The notes under the pieces: generated by a model
Told to the model about the DNA's origin: nothing
Seen by the model: the letters and a program-made list of their open reading frames with translations, nothing else
Databases searched by the model: none
In this document: one piece after another, positions 28,708-37,011 of the stretch
Layout: the number at the start of each line of letters is the position of its first letter
Position numbering within the stretch: position 1 is the first letter of the stretch
Source of the DNA: Acidobacteriota bacterium
GTDB taxonomy: Bacteria > Acidobacteriota > Blastocatellia > UBA7656
Assembly (NCBI GenBank): GCA_040754075.1
Contig: JBFMDH010000001.1
Coordinates: forward strand, 366,903-430,902
Length of the DNA stretch: 64,000 nt
Direction: 5' to 3'
Position numbers and translations under genes: made by a program

Positions 28708-29339
28708 TTTCGTTCCAATCGGTAAAGATTGCCTCCACGATTGCGCCCCGCAATCATCTGTTTTTGACAATGGGTAATGCATTTTTCGAGTTTTTCGCGC
28801 ACTCTGAGGGCGCGAATCCGTAAAGCATTCAGGGGCAATTTTAATCGCTCTGCAAGCCGTTTGCGGTTTTCGATCTTCGCGCCTTTCTCTTGGGTGTAAT
28901 AAGCCAAAATCATGTCGCGATTTTCCTCTGTGAGATTTTGCAAACACTGTTTCAAACAGGCGATGCGGATTTGTGCGTCTTCATCTTCATCACGGTTTTC
29001 TTCAACCGGTGGCGGCAATTCATTCAATGCAGCGTTGTGTTTTTCACGCTCTTTTAAAAGTTCAAGGGTGAGCATTCGCGCGACGCCGAAAACATAGGTT
29101 GAAACGTCGCGAATCTCGTCGCCGTGATCGATTTTGCGAACCACACGGTTGATGGTTTCATCCGCATGGTCTTCGGCAAAATGAAAACCGCGCCAGGCAA
29201 AAAAACTGATGAGTTTGCTGCGCACCCGTTCGTAAGCTTCGCCGGCGAGCACTCTATCGGCATCGAGGCAAACCAGAAATTTATCGAACGCTTCCTGCGT
29301 AATCGTCCACCCGACTCTGTTTAAGGCTGCGTCTTCCAT
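28704..29339 (-). CDS. ECF-type RNA polymerase sigma factor
   Basis: 211 aa from ATG 29339, which gives the natural N-terminus MEDAALNRVGWTITQEAFD. Region 2 is AYERVRSKLISFFAWRGF through DETINRVVRKI and VSTYVFGVARMLTLELLKE. Region 4 is LTEENRDMILAYY with ERLKLPLNALRIRALRVREKLEKC. It should direct RNA polymerase to a small regulon; the motif shared before the TPR-CHAT gene and the secreted-protein operon is the obvious candidate target. The 3' end is coupled by ATGA to the anti-sigma-like gene. Confidence 0.85.
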   Translation of the reverse strand: MEDAALNRVGWTITQEAFDKFLVCLDADRVLAGEAYERVRSKLISFFAWRGFHFAEDHADETINRVVRKIDHGDEIRDVSTYVFGVARMLTLELLKEREKHNAALNELPPPVEENRDEDEDAQIRIACLKQCLQNLTEENRDMILAYYTQEKGAKIENRKRLAERLKLPLNALRIRALRVREKLEKCITHCQKQMIAGRNRGGNLYRLERK

Positions 29340-29415
29340 AGAGAATTTCTCTTTTGCGTACTCAATCAGTTGTCTTGCAAATCCACATTGAAATTTCCGC
29401 GCGAAAACTGTCGGC

Positions 29416-32400
29416 TTACCGCCATTCACCCTGCAAGGTAAAAGCCGCCCAGTAATAGGGGGCTTTTTTCGCCTTAATCATTTCCACCTGCGCGGCTCTC
29501 AAGGCGGCGGCAGTGGTCAATTGGTTACCGAGATAGGCTTTATAAAATTGTTTCATCAACTCAGCGGTGGCGCGGTCTTCGACGCTCCAGAGACTGGCGA
29601 CGACGCTTCGCGCTCCCGCATACATAAAGCCGCGCGTCAACCCGATGAGACCTTCGCCTTTCACGTCTTTACCGAGCGCCGTTTTACAACCGCTCAAGAC
29701 GACGAGGTCGGCGTTTAATTGCAAATTGTAAATTTCGTGCAAGCGCAAAAAACCATCCACAGATTTGCCCGCTTCGTCGGTTAAAGATAAAACGATGCCC
29801 GATAGTTCCGGCGTTTTGCCGTTTAACAACGCATGCGTTGCAAAATGGATGATGCGATATTGCGTCAACGATTCACTCAAGGCGAGCGGTTTATTTGCCG
29901 CAAAATCGAGCGCGGCGAGTCGTTGACTCTGCGGCACGACTTCAATAATCGCTTCGGCTTCCTGGCGGCTCGACGGCAGGCGATAAAAATTGCTCAAGCC
30001 TGCGTCATTGCCTGACCGTAGAGCGAGCGTATTGGTGAGCGTCTCCGCCGAGGCTTTTTTGGCTGCCAGTTGTTTGACCCGCATATCTTCGGTTGAAAAA
30101 ACCGGGTCAGCAAAAATCGCCAGAGTTTTTCGCGTTGCCGTTGTCTCTGCGCTGTCGCGTCGCATGGCGGTGAGTACCGATGACGAAGGCAAAGTGACGA
30201 TTTCATTTTCGACAATCAACGGGTTTTGACTTGTTGGTTTCGGTAACGCCGCAAACGGCAGATACTGTAGCCAGCCTTCGCCAACAATCAGCAGACGTTT
30301 GTTGGCGAAAAGCGATGCAGCGGGCGCTAAAATCATTCGGCTCAACTCTGCCGCTTCTTTGCGAAACGCTTCGTCGGCGAGTTTCACGCGCATCAGTTTT
30401 TGTTCAATCGATTCATTCGCGATATTGCGATTTCTGGCGGTCAGCAGTTCATAAATCCGTTTGGCTTTGCTCTCGATTTCAAAGCGCGATGGTAAGGTGA
30501 AACTTCTGATTGAATTCGTCGTCACCGCCCACAGGTAACTGCGGTCTTTGCCGAGACTGTATTCCAACAGCAATGTGTCTTTATCCAATACCTGTTGTTG
30601 AATCTCTGCAAGCGTCAACGGTTGGGGTTGCATCATCGCCGCATAACGCGGATTGGTGGCGCGGATTTTAGCGCGCACTTCCTGAAAATCGCCTAACAGT
30701 TGTCGGAGTTCTTTTTCAACGATTTCAACTTGCGTGTTGGTGTGTTTCCCTGCAAGCAGGCGTATGCGGTATTGCTCTTTGGCATTGAGTTCTTTTTGAA
30801 TCGCGGCGCGGCGAGTGATGAGCGTCGCATCAACCCCTTGGGTGAACTGCACACGCGCTTCCGTGAGCATATCCAACAGCCCGCGCGCTTTGCCGCGTTC
30901 ACTGGTTTGTAGCGCCGCCGCTTGATAATTATTCGCGGGTTCTGCCGTGTGCATCTGCATCAGGATGTCGGTCAGGGTTTCGTAAAATTCGCGTTTCGAT
31001 GAGAAGAAAGCCGTTTGTATATCCTGATTGTTGATGCGACTGCGCACCGATTCGATGATTTCAATTGCCGATTCCATCGCCAAACGCGCGGCGCTCAGAT
31101 TGCCCAGGCTTCGTTCAACCTCGGCGATGCCTTTCAGGGTGAACGCTTCATCGGTTCGGCTTTTTATGGTTTGTTGGATCGTGAGCGCCTGACGCAACGT
31201 TTTTAACGCCTCGTCAGGTTTGCCCTGCGCGGCATAAATCAGCCCGAGATTGGCGAGCGCCTTGGCATCACCGAGCGCATCCTGCGAGGCGACCGACAAT
31301 TGATGAGCTTTATCAAACGCTTCTTGAGCTTTTTGATAATCATTCATTTGCAGGTAAATCAGACCGAGATTGTTTAAGGCGATGATTTCCAAACGGCGGT
31401 CAATGACGGTTGCGTAAATGTCGAGCGCCTGCTGGCAACTCTGCAATGCCTGTTGATACTGTCCTGCCTCTTTATAGACGACCGCAAGATTATTGAAGAT
31501 GGCAGCTTCCAACCGGCGGTCATTGACTTTTCTGGCAAGCGGCAATGCCTGTTGCAGATATTCTTCGGTTTTGGCGTAGTCGCTTGACGCGCCATAGGCT
31601 TGTCCCAGAGCGTTGACGGTATTGGCTTCACCTCTTACATCCCCGGCAGCGCGACGAATCGCCAGCGCCTGTTCGAGACTTGTAAAGGCTTTTTCGATTT
31701 CGCCGATTTGCAGATAGACGCCGCCGAGATTATGCAGCAATGAGGATTCCTGAAGTTTTGCGCCCAATTGATGAAGCAGGGCGATTGCTTGCAGGTAGTA
31801 ATCGACGCTTTTTGGCGCGTCGCCCTGAAAAGCGTACAGGTTGCCGATGCTGTTCAAAATTCCGGCTTCAATCATGCGATTTGAGGTTGAGCGAATCAAA
31901 GGCAGCGAGAGATTCAAATGCTCCAGGGCGTTTGCGCTATCGCCGAGCAGACGATAAACGATGGAAATCATTTGATGGGTTGAGGCTTGCGCCTGCGCGT
32001 CGCCAAGTTCCCGTGCGAGCGCAAGGTATTGTTGATATTTTTCCAATGCATTGCCGAGGCTTGCAGCATCGCCTTTAACGCGCAATCGTTCGGCTTCTTC
32101 GTAGAGACGTTCGGCGGTAACGAATTTCAGGTCGGTAGCGGTTGCCGGATGAATGTCTGCGACCGTGATTTCAAAAGCGCCCTTTGCGCTTGCCCCTTTG
32201 GCAGTGCGGATTTCCAGTTGATAAACCCCTGCGGTTTGGGTGACCACAGCGATGCGTTCGACTTCGACCAAGCCGGCGGCGACATCGGATTGCAACACGA
32301 CGTTGCCTTGCGGGTCGCGCAGGGTGACGACCAAATCAATTTTTAATTGTTTGACGGTGACGCGCAGATATTGATTGGCTTCAAGCGGCAGACGATAGGC

Positions 32401-32523
32401 ATAAATTTCATTTTCGGCAATATCGTGTTTGACGACCGCGCCGTTTTCCAGGGTTCCCAACTCCTGAACCGATTGCTGCGGTAAGAGCAAGAAGAAAAGC
32501 AAGGTGATGATGGTTATTTTCAT
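29416..32523 (-). CDS. Secreted TPR-CHAT (caspase-like) protein
   Basis: About 1035 aa from ATG 32523, set by GGAGG 5 nt upstream and a following signal peptide (ITIITLLFFLLLP). A PPC-like beta sandwich (about 20-130) precedes eight to nine TPR repeats (to about 480) and a helical linker. The C-terminal CHAT domain has catalytic His897 in HFATHALL and Cys946 in VLSGCKTALG. CHAT proteases cleave partner proteins; with the TPR array binding a target. An extracytoplasmic CHAT beside a sigma/anti-sigma pair raises the idea that it acts on the anti-sigma C-terminal domain, but no data here prove this. Confidence 0.88.
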   Translation of the reverse strand: MKITIITLLFFLLLPQQSVQELGTLENGAVVKHDIAENEIYAYRLPLEANQYLRVTVKQLKIDLVVTLRDPQGNVVLQSDVAAGLVEVERIAVVTQTAGVYQLEIRTAKGASAKGAFEITVADIHPATATDLKFVTAERLYEEAERLRVKGDAASLGNALEKYQQYLALARELGDAQAQASTHQMISIVYRLLGDSANALEHLNLSLPLIRSTSNRMIEAGILNSIGNLYAFQGDAPKSVDYYLQAIALLHQLGAKLQESSLLHNLGGVYLQIGEIEKAFTSLEQALAIRRAAGDVRGEANTVNALGQAYGASSDYAKTEEYLQQALPLARKVNDRRLEAAIFNNLAVVYKEAGQYQQALQSCQQALDIYATVIDRRLEIIALNNLGLIYLQMNDYQKAQEAFDKAHQLSVASQDALGDAKALANLGLIYAAQGKPDEALKTLRQALTIQQTIKSRTDEAFTLKGIAEVERSLGNLSAARLAMESAIEIIESVRSRINNQDIQTAFFSSKREFYETLTDILMQMHTAEPANNYQAAALQTSERGKARGLLDMLTEARVQFTQGVDATLITRRAAIQKELNAKEQYRIRLLAGKHTNTQVEIVEKELRQLLGDFQEVRAKIRATNPRYAAMMQPQPLTLAEIQQQVLDKDTLLLEYSLGKDRSYLWAVTTNSIRSFTLPSRFEIESKAKRIYELLTARNRNIANESIEQKLMRVKLADEAFRKEAAELSRMILAPAASLFANKRLLIVGEGWLQYLPFAALPKPTSQNPLIVENEIVTLPSSSVLTAMRRDSAETTATRKTLAIFADPVFSTEDMRVKQLAAKKASAETLTNTLALRSGNDAGLSNFYRLPSSRQEAEAIIEVVPQSQRLAALDFAANKPLALSESLTQYRIIHFATHALLNGKTPELSGIVLSLTDEAGKSVDGFLRLHEIYNLQLNADLVVLSGCKTALGKDVKGEGLIGLTRGFMYAGARSVVASLWSVEDRATAELMKQFYKAYLGNQLTTAAALRAAQVEMIKAKKAPYYWAAFTLQGEWR

Positions 32524-32644
32524 TCGTACCTCCGCATGAAAATTTGCAATGCCGGACAAATCAAATCGCGGATCAATCAAAACCTTTATTTAACCAGAGG
32601 GAGGTTTTTCATTTTGCATTGAAAATACGCTCCTACATTCTTAT

Positions 32645-32681
32645 CTGGCAACTTCTGAAAAAACATTTCAGATTTTTTTGG
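32645..32681 (-). promoter_or_regulatory. Shared upstream motif, copy 1 (TPR-CHAT gene)
   Basis: On the minus strand it reads CTGAAATG, 14 nt, GCCAG, with A/T runs before it; plus-strand CTGGC is at 32645 and CATTTCAG at 32664-32671. It lies about 140 nt before the ATG at 32523. The match to 27305-27339 covers two blocks with identical spacing and extends into an upstream AAATTT-rich stretch. It also contains a small palindrome TGAAA/TTTCA. Confidence 0.55.
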
Positions 32682-32755
32682 TTCAGAGAAATTTTAATTT
32701 TTACCGATTGGCTTTGCGCCTTTTGATTCCCAAAGGGTAGTCTTCGCCTGTTGAA

Positions 32756-33865
32756 ATGATGAAAAAAATTTTTGCCACTGCGGATATTGGAACCCCTGCG
32801 CTCAACCGTTTGCGCGAACTCGGTTATGCGGTCGAAGTTTACACGGAAATCGAACCGCCTCCACAAGCTTTAATCATCGAAAAAATTCAAAGCGGGATTG
32901 ACGGGCTGATTACCACGTTGCGCGACAAACTCGATGAAACGGTTTTTGCGACGGGCGCAGGAACCCTCAAGGTTATCGGGCAAATGGCGGTCGGCATTGA
33001 TAACATCGACCGCGAGGCGGCAAACCGCTACGGCATTCCGTTTACCAACACGCCGGATGTACTCACCGAAGCCACCGCCGAATTTGCGTTGTTTATGATG
33101 GGCGCAGTGTCGCGCAAACTCTATCCATCGGAAAAACTCGTGGAAGAAAACCGTTGGGGTTGCTGGCACCCTTACCATCCGTTTCTCGGTGATGAAGTCA
33201 CAGGCAAAACGGTTGCGGTCATTGGCGCGGGACGCATTGGCAAAGCCTTTGCCAAAAAGTGCATCGGGTTGGATATGGACGTGCTGCTCTATAATGCGCA
33301 TTCACGCGATGAGCGATTCGTTGAATTTGCGGCGCGTGAAATGCAACTCCGGTTCGATGCGGGCTTTTCGCGTCGTTTGCATCGTATCGCTTATGTTTCG
33401 TTTGAGACGGCGTTGCGAGATGCCGATTATGTGAGCCTGCATCTGCCGCTCAAAATGCCCGGTCAATCCGATACCCCGACCTTTCAGTTAATCAATCAGG
33501 GGGCGCTTGAGTTAATGAAGCCGACGGCTTATTTGATTAATACCTCGCGTGGCGCGGTTGTCGATGAGCGCGCGTTATATGAAGCGTTGCTCAACAAAAA
33601 AATTGCCGGGGCGGCTCTCGATGTTTTTGAAAAAGAGCCGTTACCGAAGGATAGTTTTTTACGCGATGGGCGATTAAAAGACCGTTTGCGCCTTTTTCAT
33701 CATTTCGCGTCGGGGACGCAGGAAACCCGGCTTTCACCCGACCCGGATACCGGAATGGCAGGTCGCGCCGTGCAGGGGGTGATTGATGTTCTGGAAAATC
33801 ATTACCAAGGCGATTTGACGGCAATGCCTTTTGTGGTCAACAAAGAAGCGTTTGGCGAAAAGTAA
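32756..33865 (+). CDS. D-isomer specific 2-hydroxyacid dehydrogenase
   Basis: 369 aa. The NAD-binding motif GAGRIGKAFAKK (about 159-170) lies in the middle of two lobes. Catalytic Arg is in INTSRGAVVDE, Glu in DVFEKEP and His in LFHHFASGTQETR. The N-terminal lobe with IGQMAVGIDNID matches glyoxylate/hydroxypyruvate reductases. An insertion of about 25 residues (around EMQLRFDAGFSRRLH) follows the cofactor Asp/Asn position and is unusual. The substrate is not determinable. No strong ribosome binding site is seen before ATG 32756. Confidence 0.85.
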   Translation: MMKKIFATADIGTPALNRLRELGYAVEVYTEIEPPPQALIIEKIQSGIDGLITTLRDKLDETVFATGAGTLKVIGQMAVGIDNIDREAANRYGIPFTNTPDVLTEATAEFALFMMGAVSRKLYPSEKLVEENRWGCWHPYHPFLGDEVTGKTVAVIGAGRIGKAFAKKCIGLDMDVLLYNAHSRDERFVEFAAREMQLRFDAGFSRRLHRIAYVSFETALRDADYVSLHLPLKMPGQSDTPTFQLINQGALELMKPTAYLINTSRGAVVDERALYEALLNKKIAGAALDVFEKEPLPKDSFLRDGRLKDRLRLFHHFASGTQETRLSPDPDTGMAGRAVQGVIDVLENHYQGDLTAMPFVVNKEAFGEK

Positions 33866-33946
33866 TCATCCGGCTTTTGCCACCTGATGCCGAAAGTCAT
33901 TGGGGGATTTTCACTTGAATTAACCAACCGGTATTGGGGAGCTAAT

Positions 33947-34546
33947 ATGGTTCAACCAAATCCAAAACGCAATCGGTTGTTGCGCTTTTTGAAGCGACTG
34001 CTCACCGCGCCGCTGGTTTTTATAGCGGCAATATTCATTCTGCTTGAAGACTGGTTATGGGACGATCTGGCGCGTTTGGCTGCGGCTATCGGGCGGTTGC
34101 CGATTTTTCACCAGATTGAAAATCTGATTTTGAAACTGCCGCCTTACGCGGCGCTTTTCATGTTTGCCGCACCCTCCCTTTTGCTGTTCCCGATTAAACT
34201 GCTGGCGCTCTATTTTATTTCGCATGGACAGGCGACGCTCGGCATGGCAACTGTCATCGGCGCGAAGTTCGCAGGCACGGCGCTGGTAGCGCGCATCTTT
34301 ACGCTCACCAAACCTAAGTTGATGCGCATCAAATGGTTTGCCCGCCTGCACGATTGGTTCATCGCTTTCAAACATCGTATCTATGGTGCCATCAAAGCGA
34401 CCGTTCTTTATCGGTTCACGCATCGCAAACTGGCGGCTTTGCGCCTGGTTTTGAAAGCCTGGATGGGCAAACGCCGCAGTTTTTTGCGCAGGCGTTGGCA
34501 GGCGGCAGTCAAATTGTTTCGCAGACAAAAACAATTGCAGGATTGA
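33947..34546 (+). CDS. Conserved membrane protein of unknown function
   Basis: 199 aa from ATG 33947, set by GGGGAG 6 nt upstream; an upstream frame opening at 33887 lacks a site. A basic N-terminus leads to a helix (LVFIAAIFILLEDWLWDDLA), a second hydrophobic hairpin (LPPYAALFMFAAPSLLLFPIK, LLALYFISHG) and a highly basic C-terminal tail. The ALxYFISxG...TALVARIFTLTKP pattern looks like a conserved but uncharacterised proteobacterial-type family. Function unknown. A terminator-like hairpin follows directly. Confidence 0.7.
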   Translation: MVQPNPKRNRLLRFLKRLLTAPLVFIAAIFILLEDWLWDDLARLAAAIGRLPIFHQIENLILKLPPYAALFMFAAPSLLLFPIKLLALYFISHGQATLGMATVIGAKFAGTALVARIFTLTKPKLMRIKWFARLHDWFIAFKHRIYGAIKATVLYRFTHRKLAALRLVLKAWMGKRRSFLRRRWQAAVKLFRRQKQLQD

Positions 34547-34577
34547 GGCAATCGCTTATTGCCCAGTCAATTTTTTT
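34547..34577 (+). terminator. Intrinsic terminator after the membrane protein gene
   Basis: GGCAAT and ATTGCC (34547-34563) form a short stem with a 5-nt loop, followed six bases later by TTTTTTT. It starts immediately after the TGA at 34544. Confidence 0.6.
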
Positions 34578-34649
34578 ATAAAAAATATTCGGCATGTTTT
34601 TACAGATTTTGTCACTAAGGTTGTAGAGATGAATCGGAGGTGACGGAAG

Positions 34650-35570
34650 ATGGCGATTAACTGGCTGGACGCTGAAACCTGGACACACAGTCCGCAACGC
34701 GGGTGCGTTTTTGAAGAACGATACAAGGGCAAATTATTCGATTCGGTTTTATCGCGCAATATCCACCCGACACAAAATCACTTTTTAGCTTTGCATTTGC
34801 GCGTCTTTTTGAAACCGGTTACCGGACAAACAACACAGCGCGATTTCAATAATCGCAGTTTCCCGATTAAAGAATGGACGCCCCAGGAATGGAGCAGTTT
34901 TACCAGTCAGTTTACCCGCCAGAGCTATCTTTGGAACAACCGCTTCTGGTTGATTCCGCCGAAATATTTCTCTCTGCTGGACGACAAATACGGCGGACGC
35001 GCCGTGCGCCCGAATATCAAGTGTCATTTAGCCGTAGAGGTGACCAATGCGGCGGGAAATGCTCATCGCACCATTGAAGTGGTCAACCTTGACCTTGCCG
35101 CCTTAGCCAGCCAGACCGGTAATAAAAATTTTGGCAGCGGGACGTTTCGCTCCTCGGATCGTCATTATGATTCATTGGATATCAAACCGCGTGACACACA
35201 TTACACAGATGACCGGGGAGTCGAACACACCATTGAAAATTACTACACCATTGCCCACGAAATCGGACATGCCATTGGCTTGGGGCATGTCGGGGTTTTG
35301 AAATCCACGCCTCAGTGCGTCTTTGCGGTGGCTTTACGCAAGAACGGCGCTAGAAATGTCAGCAGCCATTTGAGCAACGGTTCCAATTCGCCAGTCTGTT
35401 ACGGGCGATTCGATTCGCAAGGGCTTGCTGAAAACATCATGGGACTCGGCACCAAATTTGAAGAAGTCAACGCCGAGCCTTGGGTGAAACGTATCGGAAT
35501 GCACACCAACACATCACTTCGGGATTGGAAAATTTCGCTGTCACACACTTCGCCGCAATCGGTGCGGTAG
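34650..35570 (+). CDS. Metzincin-type zinc metalloprotease without signal peptide
   Basis: 306 aa with GGAGGTGA before the ATG. The zinc motif HEIGHAIGLGH spans 203-213 (HExxHxxGxxH, Glu204 as base), and a Met in ENIMGLG about 50 residues later could be the Met-turn. The N-terminal 190 residues (NHFLALHLRVFLKPV, WNNRFWLIPPKYF) match no family I recognise. There is no N-terminal signal or membrane segment, so it is either cytoplasmic, exported by a dedicated system, or released. Neighbours give no clear functional link. Confidence 0.78.
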   Translation: MAINWLDAETWTHSPQRGCVFEERYKGKLFDSVLSRNIHPTQNHFLALHLRVFLKPVTGQTTQRDFNNRSFPIKEWTPQEWSSFTSQFTRQSYLWNNRFWLIPPKYFSLLDDKYGGRAVRPNIKCHLAVEVTNAAGNAHRTIEVVNLDLAALASQTGNKNFGSGTFRSSDRHYDSLDIKPRDTHYTDDRGVEHTIENYYTIAHEIGHAIGLGHVGVLKSTPQCVFAVALRKNGARNVSSHLSNGSNSPVCYGRFDSQGLAENIMGLGTKFEEVNAEPWVKRIGMHTNTSLRDWKISLSHTSPQSVR

Positions 35571-35733
35571 CTTTGATAATGGTTAGCGCCCCGTCGAGCC
35601 ACCGAGTGAAATTGGCAAAATTGCAAACCCAAAGGGACACCGGTAAAACTTCAACGGCTCATTCTGACCCTCAGCCGCTAATCGCGTCTGCCCGAGTGTG
35701 AAAAGCTTCGCGCATCGGTTAAAATCTCCAGTG

Positions 35734-36477
35734 ATGAATGATCAATTACACCTCGATGTTTTAGCTGTAGGCGCACACCCTGATGATGTCGAACTCGGAT
35801 GCGGGGGAACGCTTGCGAAACTCGCAGCAATGGGCTACCGCGTTGGCATACTCGATATGACACGCGGCGAAACCGGAACCCGCGGCACTCCCGAAATTCG
35901 CGCTCAGGAAGCCGAAGCCGCCGCCAAAGTTTTAAACCTCGCCATTCGTGATAATCTCGAACTCCCGGACGCGCACGTCTGTTTAAATGATGAATCGCGC
36001 GTCCGCATGGTGAGAAAAATTCGCCGGTATCGCCCGCGCATCATGTTTACCCACTTCTGGGAAGACCCGCACCCCGACCACGTCAACACCTGCCGGATTG
36101 TCCGTGAAGCGGCGCATCTGGCGGGGCTTGCCAAATATGACGACGCCTCAAATCAATTGCGCCATCGCCCGAACACCGTAGCGCATTTCATGTTTCCACA
36201 CACCATCACGCCAACTTTTATGGTCGATATTTCCGAGTACGCCGAACAGAAACGGCAGGCGGTTTGCTGCTATCGCTCGCAACTCTTTGACGCCAGCAGC
36301 AAAGAACCGCAAACCTATCTGAGCGATGAAAAATTTGTTCAGCGGCTGGAATCAAAAGACCTCTTTTTCGGTTATACCATTGGATGCGATCAAGCCGAAG
36401 GTTTCGTCGTACGCGAAGCCCTGAACGTCCACGACCCGGTCGATTTACTCACCCGAAAGATGAGCATGTACTCATGA
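35734..36477 (+). CDS. bshB1: Bacillithiol biosynthesis deacetylase BshB1 (PIG-L family)
   Basis: 247 aa from ATG 35734; GTG 35698 upstream would add 12 residues. The LmbE/PIG-L zinc motif AHPDD is at 14-18, with a second ligand set in HFWEDPHPDH. The protein removes the acetyl group from N-acetylglucosaminyl-malate in bacillithiol synthesis. The partner gene bshA lies just downstream, separated only by a repeat-flanked four-helix-bundle cassette. The stop codon TGA (36475-36477) abuts the first repeat array. The cysteine-adding bshC gene is not in the window. Confidence 0.92.
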   Translation: MNDQLHLDVLAVGAHPDDVELGCGGTLAKLAAMGYRVGILDMTRGETGTRGTPEIRAQEAEAAAKVLNLAIRDNLELPDAHVCLNDESRVRMVRKIRRYRPRIMFTHFWEDPHPDHVNTCRIVREAAHLAGLAKYDDASNQLRHRPNTVAHFMFPHTITPTFMVDISEYAEQKRQAVCCYRSQLFDASSKEPQTYLSDEKFVQRLESKDLFFGYTIGCDQAEGFVVREALNVHDPVDLLTRKMSMYS

Positions 36478-36479
36478 AA

Positions 36480-37009
36480 GTCGAGAGTCTGGAGTCTGGA
36501 GTCCTGAGTCTCAGGATCACCGGCATACATTCGATTAACCTTAAAGTGTAAAGCGGGGGAACAAAGCAGGAGAAAATGCATGGCTACGTTCACGAAATTT
36601 GAAGACATTAAAGCCTGGCAGAAAGCCCGCGAAGTTACGCGAACGATTTATGAGTTGACCGCTAACGACCGCTTTGCAAGAGACTTTGGTTTGCGCGATC
36701 AAATTCGCCGCGCAGCGGTTTCAATTATGGCAAACATCGCTGAAGGGTTTGGCAGGCATTCCGATAAAGAGTTTTCCTATTTTTTAAGCATGTCTCATGG
36801 CTCGATTGCCGAAGTGCAATCACATTTATATATTGCCCTAGACCTGCGATACATTGAGCAAAAAGATTTCTCAATGCTTTATCGTTCACTTGATGAAACT
36901 TCACGCATGACACTCGCATTGGCTCAACATCTGAGAAAGCCTAAACCTTAATTCGGAAATAAATTTTGAAAGGACAGACTCCAGACTCTCGACTCTCGAC
37001 TCCAGACTT
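36480..37009. mobile_element. Candidate cassette: inverted heptamer arrays flanking a four-helix-bundle gene
   Basis: Five 7-nt units at 36480-36514 (GTCGAGA, GTCTGGA, GTCTGGA, GTCCTGA, GTCTCAG) are mirrored by five units at 36975-37009 (CAGACTC, CAGACTC, TCGACTC, TCGACTC, CAGACTT). Both arms are 35 nt. The enclosed segment carries one gene (36580-36951). The pair fills the whole space between the bshB1 stop and the bshA ATG. AAAGGA at 36969-36974, a likely ribosome binding site for bshA, is pushed about 37 nt from the ATG by the right arm. The layout suggests insertion at the gene junction. Confidence 0.6.
36580..36951 (+). CDS. Four-helix-bundle protein (23S rRNA IVP / S23 family)
   Basis: 123 aa with AGGAG 9 nt before the ATG. 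The family pattern is complete: FEDIKAWQKAREVTRTIYEL, LRDQIRRAAVSIMANIAEGFGR, EFSYFLSMSHGSIAEVQSHL and the last helix. This fold was named for intervening sequences in 23S rRNA genes and is also used by Avd accessory proteins of diversity-generating retroelements; neither an rRNA gene nor a reverse transcriptase is near. Function here is unknown. It is bracketed by inverted heptamer arrays inside the bacillithiol operon. Confidence 0.88.
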   Translation: MATFTKFEDIKAWQKAREVTRTIYELTANDRFARDFGLRDQIRRAAVSIMANIAEGFGRHSDKEFSYFLSMSHGSIAEVQSHLYIALDLRYIEQKDFSMLYRSLDETSRMTLALAQHLRKPKP

Positions 37010-37011
37010 TT

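Noticed and set aside
28708-28947. 80-residue N-terminal extension of the anti-sigma-like protein
   Set aside because: It lies within the sigma gene in another frame; the ATGA overlap at 28704-28707 marks the natural start.
36580-36951. Avd gene of a diversity-generating retroelement
   Set aside because: The fold fits, but no reverse transcriptase, template repeat or variable gene is nearby.
36580-36951. Intervening sequence of a 23S rRNA gene
   Set aside because: No rRNA sequence flanks it; both neighbours are bacillithiol genes.
36480-37009. CRISPR array
   Set aside because: Units are 7 nt and contiguous without spacers; no cas genes.
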